The notes beneath the pieces are model-generated. The model worked only from the letters and a program-made list of their open reading frames with translations. It was not told the DNA's origin and did no database searches. DNA of 64,000 nucleotides, from NCBI RefSeq assembly GCF_021216675.1, contig NZ_CP086120.1:1612001-1676000 (forward strand). The letters run 5' to 3'. Source of the DNA: Streptomyces gobiensis. Lineage in GTDB: Bacteria > Actinomycetota > Actinomycetes > Streptomycetales > Streptomycetaceae. Of the stretch, positions 42,176 to 49,922 are shown piece after piece (positions within the stretch are counted from its first letter, which is position 1; each line of letters opens with the position of its first letter). Both the position numbers and the translations under genes were made by a program.

Positions 42176-42251
42176 TCACTTCCTCCAGGGGGCAAGGCGC
42201 CGCCGAAGAGGTGTGAAGGGGAGAGACGGCGGCGTCTCCGTGCTGGTGGTG

Positions 42252-42284
42252 TGTGGTCTACACCACCTAGTGGTGTAGACCTTT
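42252..42284. promoter_or_regulatory. Pair of DasR-like operators (dre) upstream of nagE2
   Basis: TGTGGTCTACACCACC (42252-42267) and AGTGGTGTAGACCTTT (42269-42284) match the dre consensus ACTGGTCTAGACCAGT at 11 and 12 of 16 positions, centred on the TGGTNTANACCA core. They lie 77-109 bp upstream of nagE2, where GlcN6P-responsive DasR would repress. Confidence 0.7.
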
Positions 42285-42377
42285 GTAGCACGGTGCGGCC
42301 CGGATAAGGAACCTGCTGTTCCAGCCGCCGGATAACAATCGCGTAGAGCGGCTGGCAGCAGGTTCGGGGCGGCTGGC

Positions 42378-43619
42378 TCAGGGTTTGAGATTCTCGCGTT
42401 CCATCTCGGCGATCTCCTCGTCCGACTCACGGCCCGGGGTCTTGAGGTCGAACTTCCGGATCACGAATCGGAAGAGGATGTAGTAGATCACCGCGAATCC
42501 CAGGCCGATCGGGACGATCAATTCCGGATTTGTCGCCTTGTCCCAGTTCAGTACGTAGTCGAAGAGTCCCGCGGAGAAGGTGAACCCTTCACGGATGCCC
42601 AGCGCCCAGGTGAGGGCCATCGACGCACCCGTCAGCAGGGCATGGATGCCGTACAGCGCCGGGGCGAGATAGACAAAGGAGAACTCGATGGGCTCGGTGA
42701 CGCCGGTGACGAACGAGGTCAGCGCGACCGACATCATCATGCCGAGTACGACCTTGCGCCGCTGGGGCTTGGCACAGTGCGCGATGGCCAGGGCGGCGGC
42801 CGGCAGGGCGAACATCATGATCGGATAGAAGCCGGTCATAAACATCCCCGCCTCCGGGTCACCGGCCAGGAAGCGGAAGAAGTCGCCGTGGATCTCCTTG
42901 CCGTCCTCATCGGTGTACGAGCCGAACTGGTACCAGGCGAAGGTGTTCAGCAACATATGCATCCCGAAGGGGATCAGCAGCCGATTGAGCACGCCGAACA
43001 CCCCGGACCCCCAGGCGCCCCACCCCGCCAGGGTCTCAGCGAAGCTGTTGAGGCCATTGCCGACCGGTGCCCAGAAGTAGCCGAAGAGCACGGCGAGACC
43101 GAGGGCGACAAAGGACATCACCACGGGAACGAAGCGGCGGCCGCTGAAGAAGCCCAGCCAGTCCGGGAGCCGGGTGCGGTGGTATCTCTCCCACACCTTG
43201 GCGGTGACGACGCCGACCACAACGCCGCCGAGCACACCCGGATTCACCGGATCCTCGGTGACCGGGTCGATAAAGGCCGTGCCCAGCACGCCCGTGAACA
43301 CCATGTAGGCGACCACCGCGGCAAAAGCGGTCGAGCCATCGGCCTTCCTGGCGAAGCCGATCGCCACCCCCACGCAGAACAGCAGCGCGATATTGCCGAT
43401 GATGCCATCGCCCGCGCCCGCGAAGACATCCGCCAGCCGGTCCCAGCCCAGGCCGTCCTCGCCGAGGACATCCGGTTGCCCGAGGCGGAGAATGAGGCCC
43501 GCGGCGGGCAGGGCGGCGACGGGCAGCTGAAGGCTGCGCCCCAGCTTCTGCAGGCCCTGCAGGGTGATCTGCTGCCAGCTCTTGCGCGGCTTCGCGTCCG
43601 GGGCGGCATCGGAACTCAT
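42378..43619 (-). CDS. nagE1: PTS EIIC component, GlcNAc-type (NagE1-like)
   Basis: A 413-residue EIIC permease similar to the 40904-42175 protein throughout (LQLPVAALPAAGLILRLGQPDVLGEDG, GVTEPIEFSFVYLAPALYGIHALLTG). No EIIA/EIIB domain. It is divergent from the EIIB gene nagF across a region with a near-perfect DasR site. Two EIIC paralogues side by side is the usual Streptomyces arrangement; which one is the main GlcNAc carrier here cannot be told from sequence. Confidence 0.9.
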   Translation of the reverse strand: MSSDAAPDAKPRKSWQQITLQGLQKLGRSLQLPVAALPAAGLILRLGQPDVLGEDGLGWDRLADVFAGAGDGIIGNIALLFCVGVAIGFARKADGSTAFAAVVAYMVFTGVLGTAFIDPVTEDPVNPGVLGGVVVGVVTAKVWERYHRTRLPDWLGFFSGRRFVPVVMSFVALGLAVLFGYFWAPVGNGLNSFAETLAGWGAWGSGVFGVLNRLLIPFGMHMLLNTFAWYQFGSYTDEDGKEIHGDFFRFLAGDPEAGMFMTGFYPIMMFALPAAALAIAHCAKPQRRKVVLGMMMSVALTSFVTGVTEPIEFSFVYLAPALYGIHALLTGASMALTWALGIREGFTFSAGLFDYVLNWDKATNPELIVPIGLGFAVIYYILFRFVIRKFDLKTPGRESDEEIAEMERENLKP

Positions 43620-43650
43620 CGGCGCTCTCCCGTTTTGCCTGCGGGCGCGG

Positions 43651-43666
43651 ACTGGTGTAGACCAGT
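43651..43666. promoter_or_regulatory. DasR operator (dre) between nagE1 and nagF
   Basis: ACTGGTGTAGACCAGT matches the dre consensus ACTGGTCTAGACCAGT at 15 of 16 positions. It lies 32 bp upstream of nagE1 and 170 bp upstream of nagF, in their divergent promoter region. Confidence 0.92.
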
Positions 43667-43835
43667 TGTGGGACGGTGTCGGCGCGGCCCTGAAGCACGG
43701 CGGCGACGACTGCCATCATTCGGCAGAAGCACCGCTTTCGCCCCTGAAGTTGGGCCAACCGTGGGTTACCGTTGCCATCTGATCCAAGGGGCGAGATGGG
43801 CTGCCTGAGACACAGGTGAGACACAGGAGAGTGAT

Positions 43836-44069
43836 ATGGCCAGCAAGGCTGAGAAGATCGTCGCCGGACTCGGCGGACTCGACAACATCGAAGAGGTCGA
43901 GGGCTGTATCACCCGCCTCCGAACCGAGGTCTCGGACGCTTCTCTCGTCGATGAGGCCGCTCTCAAGGGCGCCGGAGCGCACGGCGTCGTCAAGATGGGC
44001 ACCGCCATCCAGGTCGTCATCGGCACCGACGCGGACCCGATCGCCGCGGAGATCGAAGACATGATGTGA
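43836..44069 (+). CDS. nagF: PTS EIIB component (NagF-like)
   Basis: A 77-residue stand-alone EIIB domain of the glucose/GlcNAc class. The phosphorylated cysteine is Cys24 in VEGCITRLR, and GVVKMGTAIQVVIG is the usual C-terminal block. It passes phosphate from EIIA to the sugar carried by NagE1/NagE2. Transcribed divergently from nagE1 under the same dre. A hairpin follows its stop. Confidence 0.93.
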   Translation: MASKAEKIVAGLGGLDNIEEVEGCITRLRTEVSDASLVDEAALKGAGAHGVVKMGTAIQVVIGTDADPIAAEIEDMM

Positions 44070-44093
44070 GGGGCGTTCGCCGCCGCTGAGGAG

Positions 44094-44127
44094 AAGGCCC
44101 GTTTCCGTTCCCTGCGGATCGGGCCTT
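44094..44127 (+). terminator. Likely terminator after nagF
   Basis: AAGGCCCG (44094-44101) pairs with CGGGCCTT (44120-44127) around an 18-nt loop, followed by CCGCTTTT. It separates nagF from rph. Confidence 0.6.
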
Positions 44128-44153
44128 CCGCTTTTACGACTACGCTCGCTCCC

Positions 44154-44885
44154 ATGTCTCGTATCGACGGCCGTACGGCCGAACAGCTCCGACCCGTCAC
44201 CATCGAACGCGGCTGGAGCAAGCACGCCGAGGGCTCCGTCCTCATCTCCTTCGGCGACACCAAGGTCTTCTGCACCGCCAGCGTCGCCGAAGGCGTTCCG
44301 CGCTGGCGCCGGGGCAGCGGCGAGGGCTGGGTCACCGGCGAGTATTCGATGCTCCCGCGCGCGACCAACACGCGTGGTGACCGCGAGGCCGTCCGTGGCA
44401 AGATCGGCGGCCGTACCCATGAGATCTCCCGGCTTATCGGCCGGTCCCTGCGCTCCGTTGTCGACTTCAAGGCGCTCGGCGAGAACACCATCATCCTGGA
44501 CTGCGATGTCCTTCAGGCCGACGGTGGCACCCGTACCGCCGCGATCACCGGTGCGTATGTGGCGCTGGCCGACGCCGTCACCTGGGCTCAGGAGAAGAAG
44601 CTGATCAAGGCCAAGGCCCAGCCGCTCACCGGTACCGTCGCCGCGATCAGCGTCGGTATTGTCGGCGGCGTTCCGCTGCTCGATCTCTGCTATGAGGAGG
44701 ATGTCCGCGCGGAGACCGATATGAACGTCGTCTGCACCGGCGATGGGCGCTTTGTCGAGGTCCAGGGGACGGCGGAGGGGGAGCCCTTCGCGCGTGAAGA
44801 GCTGACCGCCCTGCTCGATCTGGCGGTCGCGGGCTGTGCCCAGCTTGACGGTGCGCAGCGGCAGGCCCTGGCACGGACGTCCTGA
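44154..44885 (+). CDS. rph: Ribonuclease PH
   Basis: A 243-residue phosphorolytic 3'-5' exoribonuclease that trims tRNA 3' ends. Markers include the start [53 protein letters not shown] and [23 protein letters not shown]. Length is standard. The usual actinobacterial partner downstream, the RdgB-type pyrophosphatase gene, is absent; a 166-bp repeat element begins 44 bp after the stop instead. Confidence 0.96.
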   Translation: MSRIDGRTAEQLRPVTIERGWSKHAEGSVLISFGDTKVFCTASVAEGVPRWRRGSGEGWVTGEYSMLPRATNTRGDREAVRGKIGGRTHEISRLIGRSLRSVVDFKALGENTIILDCDVLQADGGTRTAAITGAYVALADAVTWAQEKKLIKAKAQPLTGTVAAISVGIVGGVPLLDLCYEEDVRAETDMNVVCTGDGRFVEVQGTAEGEPFAREELTALLDLAVAGCAQLDGAQRQALARTS

Positions 44886-44928
44886 GCCTCGCGGACGTCC
44901 TGAGCCTCGCTGACATCTCGGAATGGTG

Positions 44929-45094
44929 TCAGGGGGTGTCTGGTGGGTCTCCGTGGAGGAAGGAGCGGCGTCTGGTGCGTGCGATCGCAAGGCGGAGGAG
45001 GAAGCCAACCTGGTTGGTTGGCGACCGACGACAACGCAGCGAGCGTGCGTGCCAGACGCCGCGACGCCGCGGAGATCCACCAGACACCCCCTAG
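44929..45094. repeat. 166-bp terminal-inverted-repeat element, copy 2 (MITE-like)
   Basis: Nearly identical to 19124-19289 and in the same orientation. The left end is AGGGGGTGTCTGGTGGGTCT and the right end ATCCACCAGACACCCCCTAG. Open frames inside both copies are the same shadow translation and are not genes. Confidence 0.85.
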
Positions 45095-45475
45095 CCCTCC
45101 CGGTCGCACAGTCCACGGTTGTGCGACCGGGCGGTTCCCCGCCCATACCGGTAGCGCCCCACAGCGGTGGCCAGCCGGTTGGCGGTGTTGCGACAGCAGC
45201 TGTGGTCCGTAACCGTGAGATACAGACGGGCCGCGTGCATCCTTTTGCTCACTGTGAGCGTCTAACCATGAGTGAACCCCTGCGCTTGATCGCCGGTTCG
45301 GGTGACAGGCGCAGGCCAAATGGCCCGTCGCGGGCCTGTCACAGGTGTGGTCCACCCCCACTGGCCGTGGGAGTGCCTCCCGGGCCGCCAGGCCCGGGGG
45401 AAGATGATGCGACAGTGCTTTATGGGGGCGTACAACACGAATCGCCCGAAAAGTGGACGGGGAGTCCCTACAGAG
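45095..45475. other. Intergenic region before the class A PBP gene
   Basis: A 381-bp stretch with no convincing gene. It holds an unusual mix of moderately AT-rich segments (TGAGATACAGACG near 45219, TTTTGCTCACTGTGAGCG near 45243, which includes the palindrome CTCACTGTGAG) and presumably the PBP promoter. The PBP frame extends into it, but no start there has a clear Shine-Dalgarno. Confidence 0.5.
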
Positions 45476-47854
45476 ATGAGTGACGAGTCGAAGAGCGGCG
45501 AAAGGCGACCCCAACGGACAGGGGTGCGCCGACTGCTTCCCACCTGGCGGATGGTGCTGGGTGGGGTACTGCTCTTCCTCCTGCTGGTCTCGGGGGCCCT
45601 GGTCGCCGGATACCTGCTGGTGAACATCCCCGAACCCAACAAAGCGGCGGCCGCGCAGAGCAATGTCTATCTCTACTCGGACGGCACTCAGATCGCCAAG
45701 GACGGCAAGGTCAACCGCGAGAACATCTCGCTCGCACAGGTGCCCAAGACCGCCCAGCACGCGGTGCTCGCCGCCGAGGACCGGGACTTCTACAACGAGT
45801 CGGCCGTGGACCCGAAGGCCATGGCCCGGGCCGCCTGGAACATGATCCGGGGCGAGGGCAAGCAGTCCGGCTCGACCATCACCCAGCAGTACGTCAAGAA
45901 CTACTACCTCAGCCAGGAGCGGACGGTCACCCGCAAGGCCAAGGAGTTCTTCATCGCTGTCAAGCTGGACCGGGAGGTAAGCAAGAACGACATACTCCGT
46001 GGATATCTGAACACCAGTTACTTCGGCCGCAACGCCTACGGCATACAGGCCGCCGCACAGGCGTACTACGGCAAGAAGTCCGAGGACCTGACCACCGCTG
46101 AGGGCGCGTATCTCGCCGCGCTCGTCAACTCGCCCAGCGCGTACGATGTCTCGGCCCACCCCGAGAACCGCAAGAAGGTCATCGCCCGCTGGAACTACGT
46201 CCTCGACGGCATGGTGAAGCAGGGCTGGCTGGAGAAGTCCGAGCGGGCCGGTATGAAGTTCCCCGAGCCGCGGACCGCCAAGGCCCCCACCGGCCTGTCC
46301 GGGCAGCGTGGCTATCTGGTCGAGGCGGTGCGGAACCACCTCATCTCCCAGGACATCGTCGATGAGCAGCGGCTGGCCAGCGGCGGCTTCCGGATCACCA
46401 CGACCATTGACCCTGACAAGCAGGACGCGATGGAGTCCGCGGTCAAGGACCAGCTGATGTCCAAGCTGAGCGATGACCGCGAGGCGGACCGGTACGTCCG
46501 CGTGGGCGGCACCTCCATCGACCCGGAGACCGGCAAGGTCGTGGCGATGTACGGCGGCATCGACTACACCAAGCAGTACGTCAACAACGCCACCCGGCGT
46601 GATTATCAGGCGGCATCCACCTTCAAGCCGTTCGTCTATACCTCGGCGATCCAGAACGGTTCCAGGACCCAGTACGGGCAGAAGATCGGTCCGTACACGA
46701 TCTACGACGGAACCAGCAAGCGCCGGGTGATAAGCGATGGCCGTCCCACCGAGTGGGCCCCGCAGAACGAGGGCGATGTCGATCACGGCAAGGTCTCGGT
46801 GACCGAGGCGATGGACAAGTCGGTCAACTCCGTCTTCGCTCAGATGGGTGTCGACGTCGGCCCGCAGAAGGTCAAGGACACCGTGGTGCAGCTGGGCATC
46901 CCGGCGGAGACTCCGGAGCTCGACAAGGCCCAGAGCTCCATCGCGCTGGGCACCGCGACGCCCAGCACCCTGGATTTGGCGCAGGCCTACGCCACGCTCG
47001 CCAACCATGGCGAGCGTGGCCGCTACAGCCTGGTCGAGAAGGTCAGCCGTGGCGGTGAGGAGATCAAGCTCCCCGGCCGGGACACCCAGCAGGCCGTCCC
47101 CCGGGAGGCCGCCGACGCCACCACCGCGATGCTGCGCAGCGTGGTGCGGAGCGGTACGGGCACCGAGGCACAGACCGCGGGCCGCCCGGCGGCGGGCAAG
47201 ACGGGTACGGCCGAGGACGATCAGGCGGCCTGGTTCGCGGGCTACACCCCGGACCTGGCGACCGTGATCGCGGTGATGGGCCAGGACCCGGAGACCGGGG
47301 CGCACAAGTCGCTGTACGGCGCGGCGGGGCAGCCGAAGATCAGCGGCGGCCACTACCCTGCGCGGATCTGGGGCCAGTACACCGCGGCGGCCCTGAAGGG
47401 CTCCCCGGTCAAGAAGTTCGACCTGGAGACCAGCGACGGCAGCCCGTCCCTTGAACCCAGCACCCCGGAGACGACCCCGAGCGCCTCCGACGAGCAGTCA
47501 CCGCCCCCGGCCAGCTCCAGCCCCCCGGCGACGGGTGGCACGGACAGCGGCGGCGCGGACAACAGGGGACCGGACAGCGGGGGCACGGACAGCGGCGGCC
47601 CGACCGACGGCGGCACCAGCACCGGTGGCACGGACCACGGCGGTACCGATACGGGCGGTACGGAGACCGGGGGCACCACCGGCGGCGACAACGGCGGCAC
47701 CGGCGACAGCGACAGCGGCGGCACCGACACCAGCGGCGGGATCACCGAGGGCGGCGATACGGCCGGGCCGGAGGGCGGCACGGGCACCCCCAGCGATGAC
47801 AGCACCGGGGAGACGAGCGGTCAGCCGCCCTGGGAGGGCAGTAGCCGGTGGTGA
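45476..47854 (+). CDS. Class A penicillin-binding protein (transglycosylase/transpeptidase)
   Basis: A 792-residue bifunctional peptidoglycan synthase. One transmembrane anchor lies at about residues 27-50. The GT51 domain has catalytic Glu101 in EDRDFY and GSTITQQYVKN. The transpeptidase domain has S381-T-F-K384, S449-V-N451 and K575-T-G. From about residue 660 to the end runs a 130-residue low-complexity tail of Gly, Thr, Ser and Asp (repeats of GGTDSGG type), probably an extracellular linker-like region. The ATG at 45476 has GGGGAG 11 bp upstream. Confidence 0.93.
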   Translation: MSDESKSGERRPQRTGVRRLLPTWRMVLGGVLLFLLLVSGALVAGYLLVNIPEPNKAAAAQSNVYLYSDGTQIAKDGKVNRENISLAQVPKTAQHAVLAAEDRDFYNESAVDPKAMARAAWNMIRGEGKQSGSTITQQYVKNYYLSQERTVTRKAKEFFIAVKLDREVSKNDILRGYLNTSYFGRNAYGIQAAAQAYYGKKSEDLTTAEGAYLAALVNSPSAYDVSAHPENRKKVIARWNYVLDGMVKQGWLEKSERAGMKFPEPRTAKAPTGLSGQRGYLVEAVRNHLISQDIVDEQRLASGGFRITTTIDPDKQDAMESAVKDQLMSKLSDDREADRYVRVGGTSIDPETGKVVAMYGGIDYTKQYVNNATRRDYQAASTFKPFVYTSAIQNGSRTQYGQKIGPYTIYDGTSKRRVISDGRPTEWAPQNEGDVDHGKVSVTEAMDKSVNSVFAQMGVDVGPQKVKDTVVQLGIPAETPELDKAQSSIALGTATPSTLDLAQAYATLANHGERGRYSLVEKVSRGGEEIKLPGRDTQQAVPREAADATTAMLRSVVRSGTGTEAQTAGRPAAGKTGTAEDDQAAWFAGYTPDLATVIAVMGQDPETGAHKSLYGAAGQPKISGGHYPARIWGQYTAAALKGSPVKKFDLETSDGSPSLEPSTPETTPSASDEQSPPPASSSPPATGGTDSGGADNRGPDSGGTDSGGPTDGGTSTGGTDHGGTDTGGTETGGTTGGDNGGTGDSDSGGTDTSGGITEGGDTAGPEGGTGTPSDDSTGETSGQPPWEGSSRW

Positions 47855-47873
47855 GTGGCTGGCGGCCGGTCGC

Positions 47874-48194
47874 TCAGTGGCCGGAGGTCGCCTTCAGGCC
47901 GACCACCGCCACCAGCAGCAGGCAGATGAAGAAGATCCGGGCCGCCGTGGCGGGCTCACCGAGCACGGCCATACCGAGAACCGCGGCGCCGGCCGCGCCG
48001 ATGCCGACCCAGACGCCATAGGCGGTACCGATGGGCAGGCTCTTCGCGGCCTGTGCCAGCAGCATCATGCTGGCGGCGATCCCCAGGACCGTAAAGACGC
48101 TCGGCCACAGCCGGGTGAAGCCCTCGGTGTACTTCATCCCGATCGACCAGCCGACCTCCAGCAGACCGGCGACAGCGAGCAGAACCCAGGCCAT
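47874..48194 (-). CDS. sugE: SMR-family transporter (SugE/Gdx-type guanidinium exporter)
   Basis: A 106-residue small multidrug resistance protein with four transmembrane helices. The essential glutamate is Glu13 in AGLLEVGW, and KYTEGFTRLWPS and SLPIGTAYGVWVGIGA match the SugE/Gdx branch. The ATG follows GGAGG at 7 bp. A guanidine-III riboswitch lies upstream, which points to guanidinium export rather than drug resistance. It would act as a dual-topology dimer. Confidence 0.92.
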   Translation of the reverse strand: MAWVLLAVAGLLEVGWSIGMKYTEGFTRLWPSVFTVLGIAASMMLLAQAAKSLPIGTAYGVWVGIGAAGAAVLGMAVLGEPATAARIFFICLLLVAVVGLKATSGH

Positions 48195-48222
48195 GACGGC
48201 ACCTCCGTGAAAGTTCACTTAC

Positions 48223-48272
48223 GGGGTGCGTCGTCTTTGCCTTGCCCCGGTACGGCGCGTCTCGTCGGGTCC
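48223..48272 (-). promoter_or_regulatory. Guanidine-III (ykkC-III) riboswitch
   Basis: On the minus strand the leader reads CCGACGAGACGCGCCGTACC, GGGGCAAGGCAAAGACGACG, CACCCC. This matches the ykkC-III consensus blocks GGACGAGG, GCGCCGUACC and GGACAAGACGGCGC, including the pseudoknot-forming GCGCC and GACG segments. It ends about 28 bp before the exporter start, placing the Shine-Dalgarno under its control. Confidence 0.85.
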
Positions 48273-48350
48273 TGTATTCAGTCCTGTATCCAGAAATGTC
48301 CTCTATCCATACATACAGGATCTACCGGTACAGGATCTACAGGTACAGAC
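48272..48350. repeat. Direct and inverted TCCTGTA repeats between exporter and GroES-like gene
   Basis: TCCTGTATTCAG and TCCTGTATCCAG follow each other, and the inverted form TACAGGATCTACCGG / TACAGGATCTACAGG / TACAG occurs three times to the right, overlapping the last codons of the GroES-like gene. The clustered 7-mers could be a regulator site array or a stem structure. Confidence 0.65.
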
Positions 48351-48678
48351 CAGTGGGCTCCTCGGTGCCGGCCAGCCGCTCCGCGGCCACCGCGTGCAGA
48401 TCCCGCTCGCGCATCAGCACATAGGCGACCCCGCGGACCTCGACCTCCGCCCGGTCCTCCGGGTCGTACAGCACCCGGTCACCCGGCTCGACCGTGCGTA
48501 CGTTCTGCCCGACCGCCACCACCTCGGCCCAGTCCAGCCGTCGTCCGACCGCGGCGGTGGCCGGGATGACGATGCCGCCGGACGAGCGGCGCTCGCCCTC
48601 GGGAATATCGGTACGGACCAGCACACGGTCGTGCAGCATCCGGATGGGCAGTTTGTCGTGGGTGGTATGCGAGCTCAC
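48337..48678 (-). CDS. GroES-like (Cpn10 family) protein
   Basis: A 113-residue Cpn10-fold protein: LHDRVLVRTDIPEGERRSSG at the start of the fold, GIVIPATA, VGQNVRTVEPGDRVLYD and a C-terminal strand. It differs from canonical GroES and lacks a neighbouring groEL, so a cochaperone role with a chaperonin encoded elsewhere, or a separate job, is possible. The last C-terminal residues (TGLYL) lie in the repeat-rich DNA. Confidence 0.82.
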   Translation of the reverse strand: MSSHTTHDKLPIRMLHDRVLVRTDIPEGERRSSGGIVIPATAAVGRRLDWAEVVAVGQNVRTVEPGDRVLYDPEDRAEVEVRGVAYVLMRERDLHAVAAERLAGTEEPTGLYL

Positions 48679-48700
48679 GACACGACCGTATCTCAGGCTG

Positions 48701-49021
48701 TCAGGAGCGTCGGCGGCGAGCCGAGGTCGCGAGCAGTCCGACCACGGCGATGGTCACCAGCGCCACCGGTACGATCCGCTCCAGCCGTGGCGATCCGTCG
48801 GCCGAGACGAACTGCGCCCGTACATCCGTGACCGCGCGGTTGACGGCGACATACGTACGGCCCGCCGTACGGTCCACGGCGGCCGCGGCCCGGGCCTTCG
48901 CGTCACCCACGATGGTCTTCGGATGTACCCGCACGGCGATCTCGTCCAGCGTCGCGGCGAGCTCCTGCCGCCTGCGGGTGATCTCCGCCTCGATCTGCGC
49001 AGGGGTCCTGGCTTCCGGCAC
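48701..49021 (-). CDS. DUF3618 family membrane protein
   Basis: A 106-residue protein. ARTPAQIEAEITRRRQELAATLDEI at the N-terminus is the DUF3618 signature, followed by a basic helical region and one transmembrane helix (VPVALVTIAVVGLLAT, residues 85-100) with an Arg-rich end. The function of the family is unknown. It is transcribed away from bcp. Confidence 0.85.
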   Translation of the reverse strand: MPEARTPAQIEAEITRRRQELAATLDEIAVRVHPKTIVGDAKARAAAAVDRTAGRTYVAVNRAVTDVRAQFVSADGSPRLERIVPVALVTIAVVGLLATSARRRRS

Positions 49022-49117
49022 CGCACTGCCTCCGTAGTCTCGTAGTGGCTAGGAATAGTCTGTCAGCTCACCGACCCACTTGCCCCATCACACCCCCGAT
49101 CGCCCCGAGGAGCACCC

Positions 49118-49594
49118 ATGAGCGAGCGACTGCAGCCCGGCGACACCGCCCCGGCCTTCACCCTTCCCAACGCCGACGGCAAGCAGATCTCCCTCGCCGA
49201 CTACGCCGGACGCAAGGTCATCGTCTACTTCTACCCGGCCGCCCTCACCCCCGGCTGCACCAAGCAGGCCTGCGACTTCACCGACAATCTGGCGCTGCTC
49301 GCCGACGCCGGGTACGAGGTCATCGGCGTCTCGCCGGACAAGCCGGAGAAGCTGGCCACGTTCCGCGAGAAGGAGGACCTGAAGGTCACGCTCGTCGGTG
49401 ACCCGGAGAAGAAGGTTCTGGAGGCCTATGGCGCCTTCGGGGAGAAGAAGCTGTACGGCAAGATCGTGAACGGCGTCATCCGCTCCACCGTCATCGTCGA
49501 TGAGAACGGCAAGGTAGAGCGCGCGCTCTACAACGTCAAGGCGACCGGCCATGTGGCCAAGCTCATCAAGGACCTGGAGCTGGACGGCCGGTAG
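49118..49594 (+). CDS. bcp: Thioredoxin-dependent thiol peroxidase (Bcp-type peroxiredoxin)
   Basis: A 158-residue atypical 2-Cys peroxiredoxin. The peroxidatic Cys47 is in LTPGCTKQAC and the resolving Cys52 is five residues later. The PxxxTxxC motif is PAALTPGC. It reduces hydroperoxides using thioredoxin. The ATG follows GAGGAGC. It precedes tRNA-Leu by 47 bp. Confidence 0.95.
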   Translation: MSERLQPGDTAPAFTLPNADGKQISLADYAGRKVIVYFYPAALTPGCTKQACDFTDNLALLADAGYEVIGVSPDKPEKLATFREKEDLKVTLVGDPEKKVLEAYGAFGEKKLYGKIVNGVIRSTVIVDENGKVERALYNVKATGHVAKLIKDLELDGR

Positions 49595-49641
49595 ATCCCC
49601 GCTGCCATGGCCGCCGCCCAGGCCAGTAGGATTGCGAGGGC

Positions 49642-49723
49642 GCGCGAGTGCCGGAATTGGTAGACGGGACGGCTTTAGGTGCCGGTGTCTTCGGACGTGG
49701 GGGTTCGAGTCCCCCCTCGCGCA
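49642..49723 (+). tRNA. tRNA-Leu (anticodon TAG)
   Basis: An 82-nt class II tRNA: acceptor GCGCGAG / CTCGCGC, anticodon loop TTTAGGT (TAG), a variable arm with TTCG loop, T arm with GGTTCGAGTCC, discriminator A. CCA is not encoded. The first pair of the anticodon stem appears as A-G, a mild irregularity. The gene content changes just downstream, so it may be an integration site. Confidence 0.95.
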
Positions 49724-49735
49724 CAGAGAGGTACC

Positions 49736-49791
49736 CACGAAACGGGCCTCTCCCAGTGACGGAAGTCACGAGGGAAGGGGTCCGTTTCGCT
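49736..49791 (+). terminator. Long hairpin after tRNA-Leu
   Basis: CGAAACGGGCC (49738-49748) can pair with GGTCCGTTTCG (about 49779-49789), with an inner stem GTGAC / GTCAC. It marks the end of the tRNA transcript. Confidence 0.6.
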
Positions 49792-49922
49792 GCGTATGGG
49801 CAGGTTGATCGAGAGACCACGCAGTGAGTCAGCCTTGACACGCCGTCAGAGCGCCACGGTTCACCCGTCGCCGACACCGCCGGGAGAGCATGTGCGCTCG
49901 ACTTGACGGGCAACGCAGCCGG
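49792..49922. other. Spacer between tRNA-Leu terminator and island
   Basis: A 131-bp spacer between the tRNA-Leu hairpin and the end of the PstB-like gene. It contains no gene, integrase remnant or obvious attachment repeat that I can see. Confidence 0.5.

Noticed and set aside
40220..42307. A 695-codon plus-strand open frame across the repeats and the antisense of nagE2
   Set aside because: It is antisense to a clear PTS permease and runs through tandem repeats. High GC suppresses stop codons on the opposite strand; no family resemblance or ribosome-binding site.
47480..47850. A repetitive region at the end of the PBP gene as a possible independent repeat element
   Set aside because: It is in frame and codes a Gly/Thr/Ser/Asp tail typical of extracellular linkers; the units are imperfect and end at the stop codon.
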